This document shows, one piece after another, positions 17,334 through 26,487 of a stretch of 47,687 nucleotides of DNA. Both the position numbers and the translations under genes were made by a program. The stretch is taken from NCBI GenBank assembly GCA_016874135.1, contig VGVE01000014.1, positions 1 through 47,687 on the forward strand. Direction: 5' to 3'. Position 1 is the first letter of the stretch, and every line of letters begins with the position of its first letter. This DNA comes from Gammaproteobacteria bacterium (GTDB lineage: Bacteria; Pseudomonadota; Gammaproteobacteria; Pseudomonadales; Azotimanducaceae). The notes under the pieces were generated by a model. It did no database searches. It saw only the letters and a list, made by a program, of their open reading frames with translations, and had not been told where the DNA came from.

Positions 17334-19829
17334 TCAGTTGCCGAACCGCCAGCGCAGCTTGGCAACGAAGAAGTCGACTATGGGATCGTCGAACGAACTG
17401 GTGAAGAGGTTACTGAAGGAATCATCGTCAATGGTGTTCAGACGGTTTCCACGGGTATAGACCACAAACAGATCCGTTAGGGGCGCGATTTCCCAGCGGT
17501 AACGAAGCTGAGTCGTCAGCAGGCTCACCGTGAGATCGTGATCCGCACGGGTGCGTGTGGTGGGGACCAAATCGCCATCCCCCGCAGGTACAGCGAAGAA
17601 GCCGCGTTCATCGGCACGTACACCGGCCCACTGCATTGAGAGACGCACCTGGTGGCGCGGCGCCAGGAACCAGGTCATCTTCAGGCTCGGCATCCACTCA
17701 GTACCGTGGTAGGCGCCGAAGTTGCGGCCGCCCTGATAGACCAGCCAACCGTCACGTTTGCGGTACCGCACGTCGAAATCCATGTAGAACACATCGAACG
17801 GGCGGAAGGTGACCCCGGCAAGCGCTGTATAGGTCCAGTCGCCGCGATGCTCCTGCCAGCCGCCTAAGCCGAAGGAGAAGCTCGCTACCTTGCTCGCATC
17901 GGTGGCCCAAAGCGTCTCCGCATAGATGCGGTCGTCGGTGCGGTAGGAGCCATTGCCCCGGGTGTCGAAGTCTTCGTAACGTGCCGGCAGGTAACCGAGT
18001 CCGGTTCTCAAGGTGAGCCGTGCTGGCAGACTTACGGTGTTGCGCCAGTACAGCGCCTTTTCCACAAACTGGTCTTTGGACAGGTTGCGCTGCACGTCGA
18101 GGGTGATGGCACCTCGCGTATTGATGATCGGACCGCGCGGTTTCTGGCTCGCGAACTGCAGGATGTATTGCAGACCCTCGTAGTCGTTGCGTCTGAGAAA
18201 ACCCAGGTCGGAGAGGCGCACGCCACGATCAAAGCGGTCGTACTTGATCGAGTGGGAGAGGTTGCTCGACGGTGCAAAGATCGCATCCAGGATAACCCCG
18301 TCACCACCATGGCCAGCGACTTCTGATCTCACGGTCTGCAGGTCCGCCGCCCAGCGGCCATCAGTGGTGCCGAAGTGCAGGTCGACCGCGTTGACCTCGG
18401 CGTCAAACAAAGGGCCGGAAACCAGCGTGCTGATGGCGCCGACACCGTAACGCGTAGTCGGCGCCGTGTGTTCCCAGATGACTCGCGCTATGCCGAAGTC
18501 ACGGCCATTGGCATCGATGTCCACATCGGCACCGGCAGCGCTGCGCCCTAGCCACTCCACGTCGTCCTCGAGCGCGCCGAGTACCGCGTACCGCAGTCCG
18601 CCGAAGTTACCGCTGATCTTCGCCGCGCCGAGCAATTCGGTCGGCAGGTTGTTTTCACCGGGGTTCGGTGTGACGCCGGCTGGCACCGTCACTTGTGTGG
18701 CGATACCGCCGATGCGGCGCGTATTGAGAATGGAAACCGGCGTGGGAATGAACTCGCGGAAGAACTCCCGGCGGGAGGTCGTCGCGAAGTTTTCGTTGGT
18801 GTGCAGTCGCATCGCATTGCCGTTGTTGGCGCGCGGTGTGGTTTCGAAGATCTCGTTGCCTTCGAGGAAAAAGAGGCGCTTTTCCGGGAAAAAAACTTCT
18901 GACGCAGACAGGTTAAGAACCACATCGTCTGCTTCGACGGAACCGAAGTCTGGATTGAGGGTGGCATTCACCTCGAAACGTGGTGTGGGTTTCCAGGTGA
19001 GGTCCACACCGGCGCGGAACTTGTTGTCTTCCCGTGCCTGGTCGACGGTTGCCGACGCGAATGGAATCACCGAGAACTGCTGACGCGGCGTGACGTTTTC
19101 GACCTCCATGGTGTTCAGCGCGGTTACGAACTGTGGTGAAGAGTAGGCGTGGCCCGGCCACTGAAGCCGTTCGTTGGTGAAAGAAATTTGGCGGGCGATG
19201 GCGAAGCCGATGTTCCGGGTCCCTTCGACGTTTGGCAGCATCATCATGGACCAAGGGAAAAACGCTTCCGCACTCCAGCCGTCGTCAAGTTCCCGGGTGG
19301 CGCCGACCCAGGGACCGTCCCAGTCATTAGAGTAGCGGCGCTCGGGCAGAACCTTGCCGTCCATTTGTGTATCACCGAGCGCGAGGGTGAACCAGTAGCC
19401 GAAGAGTCCGTGGCCGCTGGTATCGAGGGTGATGCCGAATGTATCGCGGTCAATGAACTCGTCGCGGTTGGAGAGGCGCCGCAGGAGTGTCTCCCGCGGC
19501 TGCTTCATGACCGAGCTGACATAGAGCCCTCGGTCAGTCGCCAGCAGTCGTACGGCGCTCGGCCACTTCGAGGGTTTGCCGGTTGCAGGAACCGCCACGA
19601 GCAGGTTGTTGTAGGCCGGCACGGTCGCCCAGATCGCTTCGTCCACCTTGCCGTCCAACTGGATCTTCACGGCATCGTGCGGTTGCTGCGGGATGGCGAT
19701 GTAGTGCAGGGGGATACCGTCGAGTTCGCCTTTCGGACGAACTTCTCCCCAAATGATCTCTTCAGCGTGTGTACCCGCACCCGCCGCAAGCAGCAGCACA
19801 GCAACGAGGTACTTGAAAACTCGGTTCAC
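17334..19829 (-). CDS. DUF5916-type outer-membrane protein with N-terminal CBM9-like domain
   Basis: An 831-residue exported protein. Residues 1-22 form a signal peptide ending near THAEE. A CBM9-like sandwich follows near 45-250 (LDGKVDEAIWATVPAY, then WSAEAFFPWSMMMLP). A long beta-strand-rich region, likely an outer-membrane barrel, covers roughly 260-831; it begins with the family hallmark NPDFGSVEADD and VFFPEKRLFFLEGNE, and the chain ends KLRWRFGN with an aromatic near the terminus. Function in this family is poorly known; surface binding or passage of a carbohydrate or hydrophobic compound has been supposed. It is first in the minus-strand block, 39 bp before the epoxide hydrolase. Confidence 0.82.
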   Translation of the reverse strand: MNRVFKYLVAVLLLAAGAGTHAEEIIWGEVRPKGELDGIPLHYIAIPQQPHDAVKIQLDGKVDEAIWATVPAYNNLLVAVPATGKPSKWPSAVRLLATDRGLYVSSVMKQPRETLLRRLSNRDEFIDRDTFGITLDTSGHGLFGYWFTLALGDTQMDGKVLPERRYSNDWDGPWVGATRELDDGWSAEAFFPWSMMMLPNVEGTRNIGFAIARQISFTNERLQWPGHAYSSPQFVTALNTMEVENVTPRQQFSVIPFASATVDQAREDNKFRAGVDLTWKPTPRFEVNATLNPDFGSVEADDVVLNLSASEVFFPEKRLFFLEGNEIFETTPRANNGNAMRLHTNENFATTSRREFFREFIPTPVSILNTRRIGGIATQVTVPAGVTPNPGENNLPTELLGAAKISGNFGGLRYAVLGALEDDVEWLGRSAAGADVDIDANGRDFGIARVIWEHTAPTTRYGVGAISTLVSGPLFDAEVNAVDLHFGTTDGRWAADLQTVRSEVAGHGGDGVILDAIFAPSSNLSHSIKYDRFDRGVRLSDLGFLRRNDYEGLQYILQFASQKPRGPIINTRGAITLDVQRNLSKDQFVEKALYWRNTVSLPARLTLRTGLGYLPARYEDFDTRGNGSYRTDDRIYAETLWATDASKVASFSFGLGGWQEHRGDWTYTALAGVTFRPFDVFYMDFDVRYRKRDGWLVYQGGRNFGAYHGTEWMPSLKMTWFLAPRHQVRLSMQWAGVRADERGFFAVPAGDGDLVPTTRTRADHDLTVSLLTTQLRYRWEIAPLTDLFVVYTRGNRLNTIDDDSFSNLFTSSFDDPIVDFFVAKLRWRFGN

Positions 19830-19953
19830 GGAATGGCAGCGATTTGGTCTGGCCGCATTGTAGCCAATGTGACTTGCCAGGCTTGGGATGATTCGGGGTA
19901 CGCTGGTTTTGGTTTGTTTTACGCGCCCGGCAATGTGCCGGTGCCGCGCCGGA

Positions 19954-21729
19954 TCAGGCAGCCTGCAGTGGCCAGATCATGGGAATGATCAGAACGGTCA
20001 CGGCGCAGCAGACGACGGTCATCACGATGCCGGGCTTGAAGTAGTCAGTGAAGTGGTAGCCGCCGGGGCCTTGCACCATCAGGTTGCACTGGTAGCCGAT
20101 CGGTGTGAGGAAACACGCCGAAGCAGCCATGGTCACCGCCATGGTGTAGGGAATGGGGTTCAGCCCGAGTGTTGCGGTCATGGCCAGCACGATCGGCAGC
20201 ATGAGAAGTGCAGCCGCGTTGTTGGAGATCATCTCCGTCAACAACATGACCGATACATAGACCAGAAGCAGGATGATCATCGGATCAGATCCCGCAAAAC
20301 CCATGATCCCGTGTGCGAGATATTCCGAAGCGCCGGTTTTTTCGAGCGCTGTGCCGAGCGCAAAGCTGGCCCCGATGGTGAGAATCACGGAAAGATCGAT
20401 GCTGCGCCTGGCTTCGGCCATGGTGCAGCATCGGGTCGCGATCATGAGACCTGCGCCGATCAGAGCGGCGTTGAGCATGCTGAGAAAACCGATGCCGGCG
20501 GACAGGATGACGCCAAGCAGAATCAGCCAGCACAGCCAGCTCGTGCTGTGATCCGGCGCCACTTCGTTCAGATCGTTGATCACCAGAAAGTCGCGTAGGT
20601 ACCGCTGCCGCGAAATGAAAGCAGGGCGCGCTTCGAGCAAAAGCACATCACCCGCTTTTAGGATGATCGAGCCGAGGTTGCCTTTGATGTGGCGGCCATC
20701 CCGCGCGACGGCCAGAACCACCGCGCCATAACGATCGCGGAATTCGCTGTCGCGAATGGAGGTACCCACTGCTTCGCAGTCCAAGGACACCACCGCTTCA
20801 ACGATGCGCCGTTCCGGCACGTTACGTTCGATTACAGGATCGGTGTTTTCCGATGCGACCAGACCGTTGGTGCGCAGCAGATCGATGATCGCATCGGTTT
20901 CGCCGACAAAAACGAGCCGGTCACCGGACTGCAGGACCTCATCGGGTGTCACCGCGGTGAGGATGGTGCCCCGCCGTTCGATTTCCGCGAGAAAAATACG
21001 CCTGAGATGGCGCAGACCCGCGCCTTCGATGGTCATGCCGACAAGCGGGCCGTCGGTGGCCACGGCGACTTCGAAGGTGAAGTCCTTGCGGTTGCCGAGG
21101 ATCGTCTCCGTCGATTCCCGGCGTGGCAGCAACCAGCGGAAAAACAGCATCATGGTCAGGGCGCCAGCCAGAGCGACCGGAATGCCGACCAGGGAGATAT
21201 CGAAGAGACCGAAACCGGGCTCCCCGGTGAGTTTCTGGTACTGGCTATCGACCACCAGGTTGGTACTGGTGCCGACGAGGGTGCAGGTACCACCCAGAAT
21301 GGAGAAGAAACTGAGCGGCATCATCAGTTGCGACGGCGTTTGGTCGATGAGTTTGGACCAGCGCAGCACCGCCGGGATCATCGTTGAAACCACCGGCGTG
21401 TTGTTGATGAAGGCACTCAGCGGCAGCAGCGGTGCTGCCAGACGAAACATGGCGCCGGAGTGGGTCGCCGGTCGTCCGAGCACGTGACGCACAATCAGAT
21501 CGATACCACCGGAACCCTGAATTCCGGCGGCGAGGACAAACATCGCTGCAACAGTAATCACACCCGCGTTACTGAAACCCAGTAGCGCATCGGTTGTATC
21601 CAGAATCCCGCTGAGCATCAGGATGGTCATCACCGCCATCATCACGAAGTCAACCTGCAGCTTGGTGAAAATGAGCGTCAGCAGTGCGCCAGCGGCAAGT
21701 GATGTGGTGAACCAGCCTTGCCAGTCCAT
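19954..21729 (-). CDS. SLC13/DASS-type anion transporter with two RCK_C (TrkA-C) domains
   Basis: A 591-residue inner-membrane protein. Segments before residue 200 include the family loops AFINNTPVVSTMIP (106-119) and GTSTNLVVDSQ (153-163). Two cytosolic TrkA-C regulatory domains follow near 220-285 and 308-372. More segments run from 390 to the end, with NNAAALLMLP as the second half's equivalent of the first loop. This architecture is that of SAC1-like sodium/sulfate or dicarboxylate transporters. A good AAGGAG lies upstream of the ATG. It is 124 bp from the DUF5916 gene, so it may have its own transcript. Sulfate would suit a neighbour of a sulfatase, but the substrate is not determined. 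Confidence 0.86.
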   Translation of the reverse strand: MDWQGWFTTSLAAGALLTLIFTKLQVDFVMMAVMTILMLSGILDTTDALLGFSNAGVITVAAMFVLAAGIQGSGGIDLIVRHVLGRPATHSGAMFRLAAPLLPLSAFINNTPVVSTMIPAVLRWSKLIDQTPSQLMMPLSFFSILGGTCTLVGTSTNLVVDSQYQKLTGEPGFGLFDISLVGIPVALAGALTMMLFFRWLLPRRESTETILGNRKDFTFEVAVATDGPLVGMTIEGAGLRHLRRIFLAEIERRGTILTAVTPDEVLQSGDRLVFVGETDAIIDLLRTNGLVASENTDPVIERNVPERRIVEAVVSLDCEAVGTSIRDSEFRDRYGAVVLAVARDGRHIKGNLGSIILKAGDVLLLEARPAFISRQRYLRDFLVINDLNEVAPDHSTSWLCWLILLGVILSAGIGFLSMLNAALIGAGLMIATRCCTMAEARRSIDLSVILTIGASFALGTALEKTGASEYLAHGIMGFAGSDPMIILLLVYVSVMLLTEMISNNAAALLMLPIVLAMTATLGLNPIPYTMAVTMAASACFLTPIGYQCNLMVQGPGGYHFTDYFKPGIVMTVVCCAVTVLIIPMIWPLQAA

Positions 21730-22048
21730 TCGGGAAAACTCCTTGTTTCCCGGGCGTGTGGCCCCGGGGTGCCAGTAACGGTCGATTATGTTCGGTCCGA
21801 TGCCTCTGCGTCTGAGGCACGTGTCGAACCCGGAGAGGCTATTCTGGTGAACAATAGGGAATCAGGAAGGTGATTTTTAGAACCAATATTCATAAGTCGA
21901 TTGGTCGCTGTTCTGAGATCGATGCGGTCCCGACCGACCCGAAACCATCCGCTCGTCCAGCTGTTGATCAGGATGGCGTGCACGTACCACCGTCCTCCGC
22001 TGAGAGGCGGGGCAGAAGTGATCACTAATAGCTGTCTGAATCTTGAAT
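21730..22048. other. Intergenic stretch upstream of the DASS transporter
   Basis: About 319 bases with no convincing gene. The 3' part of the transporter leader (minus strand) holds its AAGGAG site. A short inverted repeat, TGCCTC/GAGGCA with a 7-base loop, lies at 21801-21819. The stretch around 21875-21905 is visibly more AT-rich than its surroundings and may hold the promoter. Open frames here give no recognisable protein. Confidence 0.4.
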
Positions 22049-23053
22049 CTAGGCGTTGACCAGATTTTCCACCAGTGCTGCCAACACCCAGGTGACCGGT
22101 GGAATAACCACATAGAACAGCCATCGGGCGGCGAGCGCCGGGTTGAAGGGCCACACTGGAAGAGCGTCCACCTGGCTGCGGAACTGCAGCAGTGCGGTCA
22201 CTTCCTGCAAGGCGTCATCGGCAAGGTCGTGATCGGGTGTTCGCCCGCGCCAGCGGGTGAGACGGGTGTCGATGCTGCGCAGCAGTGCGGTCCGGGCTTC
22301 ACGCAGATGTTTGTGCACGCTCCACATGGGCCGAATCAGCAGGTAGATAACCGAAAACAGGGTGAGTCCAAAGCCGGGAAGGGAGGCCACCAGATTCAGT
22401 CCGCCAAGGGAGAGCAGCGGGTAGGCGATCTGCGTACCCATCAGCGCGGTGGCGGGTAACCAGGCAGCGACCCCGAAAGGCTCGACCTGCGCCGGCCTGA
22501 GGAGATCGATCCGGATCCGGGCGCGACCGAGTTCATCAAACAGCCCGGCGTTGCGTATCAGTGCAGCGATGCAGTGCAGCATCACGAACCAGGTCAGGAT
22601 CGTACTGGCCGAGGCAGCAACGAACGTCGCTGAACCCGACTGATCGGTGTTGAGCGTGTACACCAGCAGCACGTTGTGGAGCAGGCCGGCTGCAAGCCCT
22701 GTCAGGGCCACGCCAATCCGTACCCGCCGGGGCGCCCCACTCACGGATTGCCGGGCTCGCTCGAATTCTTCCGCCGAAAGATCGAGCTCCGGCCGCAGTT
22801 GATCGAGCGCTGTCTGCATCCGTTCGATGACGCCGGCAGTCATGGTCAGAACGTAGGCGTTGATGAAGGCGAAGAACAGCCCTTGCCCGAGGACCGACCA
22901 TCGCATCGCGCCGTTCGAGTCGTCGATGTCAAAAATCGCAGTCAACAGGCCGAAGATGAGCAGGAAAAGCAGCCCGCCGAACAAGAGACGTGGCCACCGC
23001 CACAGCCGATCGATGCGGATGAACCAGTATGGTTTGATGTCTGGCGCTGACAA
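22049..23053 (-). CDS. Hypothetical integral membrane protein
   Basis: A 334-residue protein of unknown family. Hydrophobic segments are visible near residues 22-42, 52-75, 115-136, 145-167, 195-215, 220-243 and 310-331. A charged, helix-like stretch lies at 78-112 (RMQTALDQLRPELDLSAEEF). There is no signal peptide beyond the first segment and no catalytic motif I can name. The start is TTG, 5 bp after the GST stop, with no clear ribosome site, so translation is probably coupled to the GST gene. Function unknown. Confidence 0.7.
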   Translation of the reverse strand: MSAPDIKPYWFIRIDRLWRWPRLLFGGLLFLLIFGLLTAIFDIDDSNGAMRWSVLGQGLFFAFINAYVLTMTAGVIERMQTALDQLRPELDLSAEEFERARQSVSGAPRRVRIGVALTGLAAGLLHNVLLVYTLNTDQSGSATFVAASASTILTWFVMLHCIAALIRNAGLFDELGRARIRIDLLRPAQVEPFGVAAWLPATALMGTQIAYPLLSLGGLNLVASLPGFGLTLFSVIYLLIRPMWSVHKHLREARTALLRSIDTRLTRWRGRTPDHDLADDALQEVTALLQFRSQVDALPVWPFNPALAARWLFYVVIPPVTWVLAALVENLVNA

Positions 23054-23058
23054 GGCAA

Positions 23059-23646
23059 TCAGGCACTGTCGCGGCGGATGACGTCCGTTCGCAGGAAGGC
23101 GTCACGGCCCGCGCATTGTTCGAACCATTCCGCCACGGCGGAATGACCGGTCTTGACATCACGCCAGGGTACTGCGGGACGCATCAACATCGCCGCCACG
23201 TGCAGATCGGCCAGCGAAAATGCATCCCCGCCCAGCCAGGCGCTGTCCTGCAGGCGCGAGCCGATCACTTCCAGCCGGTCATCGAGCCAGTCGGGCCGCA
23301 TGCGCATGCCGAGTTTTGCGGAGGCGTCCACCGGACCTTCGACTTCACAGGCGGACCACAACGTCCACTGATAGATCTCGCCACGCTGTACGGGGTCACG
23401 TGGCAACAGCCGTCCATCACCATAACGATCCGCGAGGTAGAGGTTGATGGCCATGGATTCCCAGAGAATAAGGCCACCATCGTCCATCGCCGGAATCTGG
23501 CCGTTGGGGTTGATCTTCAGGAACTCGGGTCGCCGGTTCTGGCCATGGTAGTCGATGGGCACCACTTCATAGCGAAGCGACAGTTCCCCGCAAACCCAGA
23601 TGCAACGAAACACCCGCGAGTTGGGCACACCATAGAGTCGGATCAT
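23059..23646 (-). CDS. Glutathione S-transferase family protein
   Basis: A 195-residue soluble protein. The N-terminal thioredoxin-fold glutathione-binding domain (1-78) shows LYGVPNSRVFR with a Ser near the catalytic position, NPNGQIPAM with the conserved cis-Pro, and ESMAINLYLADRY with the Glu-Ser glutathione site. The all-helical C-terminal domain (about 85-195) carries the FSLADLHVA helix cap. A longer frame reaches 23817, but that extension overlaps the aldehyde dehydrogenase terminator and looks non-coding; MIRLYGV is the usual GST start. It probably detoxifies electrophiles such as epoxides, and is paired with the membrane protein downstream. Confidence 0.88.
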   Translation of the reverse strand: MIRLYGVPNSRVFRCIWVCGELSLRYEVVPIDYHGQNRRPEFLKINPNGQIPAMDDGGLILWESMAINLYLADRYGDGRLLPRDPVQRGEIYQWTLWSACEVEGPVDASAKLGMRMRPDWLDDRLEVIGSRLQDSAWLGGDAFSLADLHVAAMLMRPAVPWRDVKTGHSAVAEWFEQCAGRDAFLRTDVIRRDSA

Positions 23647-23775
23647 GAAGGGGCTCTGTGGGAAATCGCCACCGAGTGTAGCAGCGTGATCCTGCTTTTT
23701 TGTTGGAAGCTCTGGTGTCCGCCCGGTTGTTCCGGGACGGTGCGGTGCGCCAGCTGATCTGACACCCGCGTTCCC

Positions 23776-23804
23776 AAAAAAAACGGGAGGCCCTGGCCTC
23801 CCGT
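23776..23804 (-). terminator. Intrinsic terminator of the aldehyde dehydrogenase gene
   Basis: A 9-bp perfect stem ACGGGAGGC/GCCTCCCGT with a four-base loop spans 23783-23804. It is followed on the minus strand by eight Ts (A-run 23776-23783, whose last A also pairs). It begins 25 bp beyond the aldehyde dehydrogenase stop. This is the clearest rho-independent terminator in the window and separates that gene from the GST transcript. Confidence 0.9.
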
Positions 23805-23828
23805 TCTGTTCTTCCACTCAGGCCGGAA

Positions 23829-25247
23829 TCAGAGCTGCATCGCTTTCAGTTCGACAAACTCGGTGAGGCCATGAGGACCGAGTTCCCGGCCATTACCTGA
23901 CTGTTTGAACCACCGAAAAGGCGCGGCGACGTTGAATGCACCGCCGTTGATCGACACCTGCCCGGTGCGGATCTGTTTGGCGGCAGCGATGGCGCGCTCC
24001 TGCGAGCCGGAATACACGGCGCCAGACAGACCAAAGATCGTGTCGTTGGCTATTTCGATGGCCTGTGCTTCGTTGTCGTACGGGATGATGCAGAGCACCG
24101 GCCCGAAGATTTCTTCCTGGGCGATGGTCATGTCATTGCGTACATCGGCGAAAACCGTGGGCTTGACGAAGTACCCGGTATTTTTCCCGGCCGGCATATC
24201 GAGCCCGCCGGTCACCAGGGTGGCCCCTTCTTCAATGCCCTTTTTAATGTAGGAGCGCACGGTATCGAACTGGGCCTTGGAAGAAACCGGACCCATCGTC
24301 ACGCCATCATCGAACGCACCGCCCACCACCACAGACTCAGCCGCAGCTTTGGCAGCGGCGATGGCGATGTCCTGCTTTGCCCGCGGAACGAGCAAACGGC
24401 TGAGTGCGGCGCACACCTGGCCACTGTTGGCGCAGATGCCACCACTGGCACGTGCTGCAGCCTGGGCAATGTCCGCATCCTCGAGGGCCAGCAATACGGA
24501 TTTGCCGCCGAGTTCCTGACTGACGCGCTTGACGGTGCCGGCGGCGAGTTGGGCCACACGGATGCCGGCTTCGGTTGATCCCGTGATCGAAACCATGTCG
24601 ACATCGGGATGGGTGCACATGGCCTCGCCGACCGTGCGACCGGGGCCAGTGACCAGATTGAAGACACCGGCAGGCAGGCCAACATCGTGCAGCACCTGGG
24701 CCAGCCAGAATGCAGTCAGCGGTGTTTCCGAGCTGGGCTTGACCACCACGGTGCAGCCGGCGGCAAGCGCTGGAGCAAGTTTGGCGACGATCTGATGCAG
24801 CGGGAAATTCCACGGCGTGATGAATCCGCAAACACCGATCGGTTCTTTGATGATGATGGAGTTGCCGATCTTCTCTTCTTTTTCCATCTCAAACGGCACT
24901 TCCTTGTAGGAGGACATGACGCCGATGCCGAGGCCGCCGTGCAGACCGATGGACGTTTTCAGCGGGGTGCCGAGTTCGCGCGCGCAGAGTTCGCCGACTT
25001 TTGCCATGTTCTCGGTGAATTTGGCGGCGATTTTGCCGATGAGTTCGGAACGGTACGCCGCAGAGGTTCGCGACCACGTCTTGAAAGCGGCCTTGGCCGC
25101 AGCCACCGCCGCATTCACGTCGTCGGCGTTGCCGGACGGAACCACACCGCACACCTCTTCGGTGGACGGGTCGATGACGTCGATTTTGCCGGTGCCTTTG
25201 GGGGCAACCCACTGGCCGTTGATGTAGAGCTTGTCATGAACTTGCAT
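23829..25247 (-). CDS. Aldehyde dehydrogenase family protein
   Basis: A 472-residue NAD(P)+-dependent aldehyde dehydrogenase. Active-site residues are visible: Asn147 in TPWNFPL, the Lys-Pro-Ser block at 170-172 for the cofactor, general base Glu245 in QELGGKS, and nucleophile Cys279 in NSGQVCAA. It oxidises an aldehyde to the acid; the specific aldehyde is unknown. The start is the ATG at 25247, which has GGGGGA upstream and begins the usual MQVHDKLYINGQWV terminus; a longer frame to 25340 lacks such support. It is monocistronic, with its own terminator. The gap to the next, divergent gene (25248-25514) likely holds both promoters. Confidence 0.93.
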   Translation of the reverse strand: MQVHDKLYINGQWVAPKGTGKIDVIDPSTEEVCGVVPSGNADDVNAAVAAAKAAFKTWSRTSAAYRSELIGKIAAKFTENMAKVGELCARELGTPLKTSIGLHGGLGIGVMSSYKEVPFEMEKEEKIGNSIIIKEPIGVCGFITPWNFPLHQIVAKLAPALAAGCTVVVKPSSETPLTAFWLAQVLHDVGLPAGVFNLVTGPGRTVGEAMCTHPDVDMVSITGSTEAGIRVAQLAAGTVKRVSQELGGKSVLLALEDADIAQAAARASGGICANSGQVCAALSRLLVPRAKQDIAIAAAKAAAESVVVGGAFDDGVTMGPVSSKAQFDTVRSYIKKGIEEGATLVTGGLDMPAGKNTGYFVKPTVFADVRNDMTIAQEEIFGPVLCIIPYDNEAQAIEIANDTIFGLSGAVYSGSQERAIAAAKQIRTGQVSINGGAFNVAAPFRWFKQSGNGRELGPHGLTEFVELKAMQL

Positions 25248-25514
25248 GGAAGATTCCCCCTGGATGGACCCTTTGCGGGATCGCTGGTTTTGAGAGGGGA
25301 GCGAATAAAACACAATTCGGTAGGACAGCCAACAGTTCAACCCGAAGGCAGGGCCAGCCTGGTAGGCGGCAAGTCGTTGACCTGATCCAGTCGCGATGAC
25401 TGTGCAGTGGCTGCGCAGTGAACAAAGGAAGGGATTTAAGCTTGCCGTTACAGGCCAGTGTTTCTCAGTTCTTTTCGCTCTTTATCAGTTCTTTATTGGC
25501 CGGGAGACCTTTTT

Positions 25515-26009
25515 ATGCCGCGCATCTGGGTGGATGCCGACGCCTGTCCAGGCGTTGTCCGGGAAATCATCGTGCGCGCCGCGAATCGCACACGGGTTGA
25601 AGCGGTCTTCGTGGCCAACCAGCAGGTTCGGCTGCCGCCGGGTCCGTTTACCCGTTCCATGCAGGTTCCGGGGGGATTTGATGTCGCCGACCAGGCGATT
25701 GTGGATGCGGCAGAACCCGGAGATCTGGTGGTAACGGCCGATATTCCCCTGGCTGCCGATGCCATCGCCAAGGGGGCTGAGGCCGTGAATCCGCGCGGCG
25801 AACCTTATAGTCCGGACACCATCCGCCAGAAACTCAATCTGCGGGACTTCATGGACACGATGCGATCATCCGGTGTGCAGAGTGGCGGTCCGTCACCCTA
25901 TGGGCAAAAAGAGCGACAGGCATTCGCCAACGTGCTGGACCGGTATCTCGCGCGGGTGAAAGCGGCACCGGGTGTTGCCCGGGGAGAGGACGAATCGCCG
26001 CCTGAATAG
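25515..26009 (+). CDS. UPF0178 (YaiI/YqxD) family protein
   Basis: A 164-residue member of a widespread family with a PIN-like fold and no settled function. Family hallmarks are the opening [12 protein letters not shown], the block [17 protein letters not shown], then [11 protein letters not shown] near residue 115, and [15 protein letters not shown] near 135. The ATG at 25515 is chosen because homologues begin with this hallmark; a longer frame to 25458 adds only unmatched residues. It converges on the PCD gene. A 10-base direct repeat lies upstream at 25465 and 25485. Confidence 0.9.
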   Translation: MPRIWVDADACPGVVREIIVRAANRTRVEAVFVANQQVRLPPGPFTRSMQVPGGFDVADQAIVDAAEPGDLVVTADIPLAADAIAKGAEAVNPRGEPYSPDTIRQKLNLRDFMDTMRSSGVQSGGPSPYGQKERQAFANVLDRYLARVKAAPGVARGEDESPPE

Positions 26010-26057
26010 GCAAAACAGACACCCTGGACCGGGCCAGGTGATTCCCTTGCCGGGTGT

Positions 26058-26369
26058 TCAGTTCGACCGGTGAACGGCTGCGTTCTCCATCCGCCGCGCG
26101 AGTGCAAAGTCCCTGTCCGTGATGCCACCGGCATCATGCGTGACGAGTTGAACGGACACCCGGTTGTAGACGTTCTGCCACTCGGGATGGTGATCCGCTT
26201 TATCGGCGTAGATGGCAATCCGCGTCATGAACCCGAACGCTTCAGCGAAGTCGCTGAATCGAAAATTCCGGCAGAGTTTGCCGTCTTCAATTTTCCAGGG
26301 TTGGGCTGCGGCGGCATTGAGTTCACGCAGGCGCAGTTCGAGATCGTTTGGTTCTAGTGCCTTGGTCAT
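26058..26369 (-). CDS. phhB: Pterin-4a-carbinolamine dehydratase
   Basis: A 103-residue protein that dehydrates 4a-hydroxy-tetrahydropterin, recycling the cofactor of aromatic amino-acid hydroxylases. The active-site block DHHPEW is at residues 59-64, with [15 protein letters not shown] before it and the usual small-protein length. No phenylalanine hydroxylase is nearby. It stands alone between two plus-strand genes. The symbol is by family; the pterin-dependent partner is not known here. Confidence 0.92.
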   Translation of the reverse strand: MTKALEPNDLELRLRELNAAAAQPWKIEDGKLCRNFRFSDFAEAFGFMTRIAIYADKADHHPEWQNVYNRVSVQLVTHDAGGITDRDFALARRMENAAVHRSN

Positions 26370-26487
26370 TGGATTGGAATCTGACAGTCGTGCGTTCGGA
26401 TTGTGGCGTCGGATCCTCGACGGTCAAGGGCGACGGGCCTGCGGATGGCTGTGGCATCATGCGCCCTTCGTTGACCCGGGAGTCCCC

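Noticed and set aside
16470..17480. 336-codon plus-strand open frame
   Set aside because: It is antisense to the epoxide hydrolase, which has a complete set of active-site motifs.
21786..22154. 122-codon minus-strand frame in the 319-bp gap
   Set aside because: It overlaps the membrane-protein gene out of frame, and its composition does not look like a protein family I know.
23647..23817. 57-residue N-terminal extension of the GST
   Set aside because: It would cover the aldehyde dehydrogenase terminator, and GSTs begin at the MIRLYGV strand.
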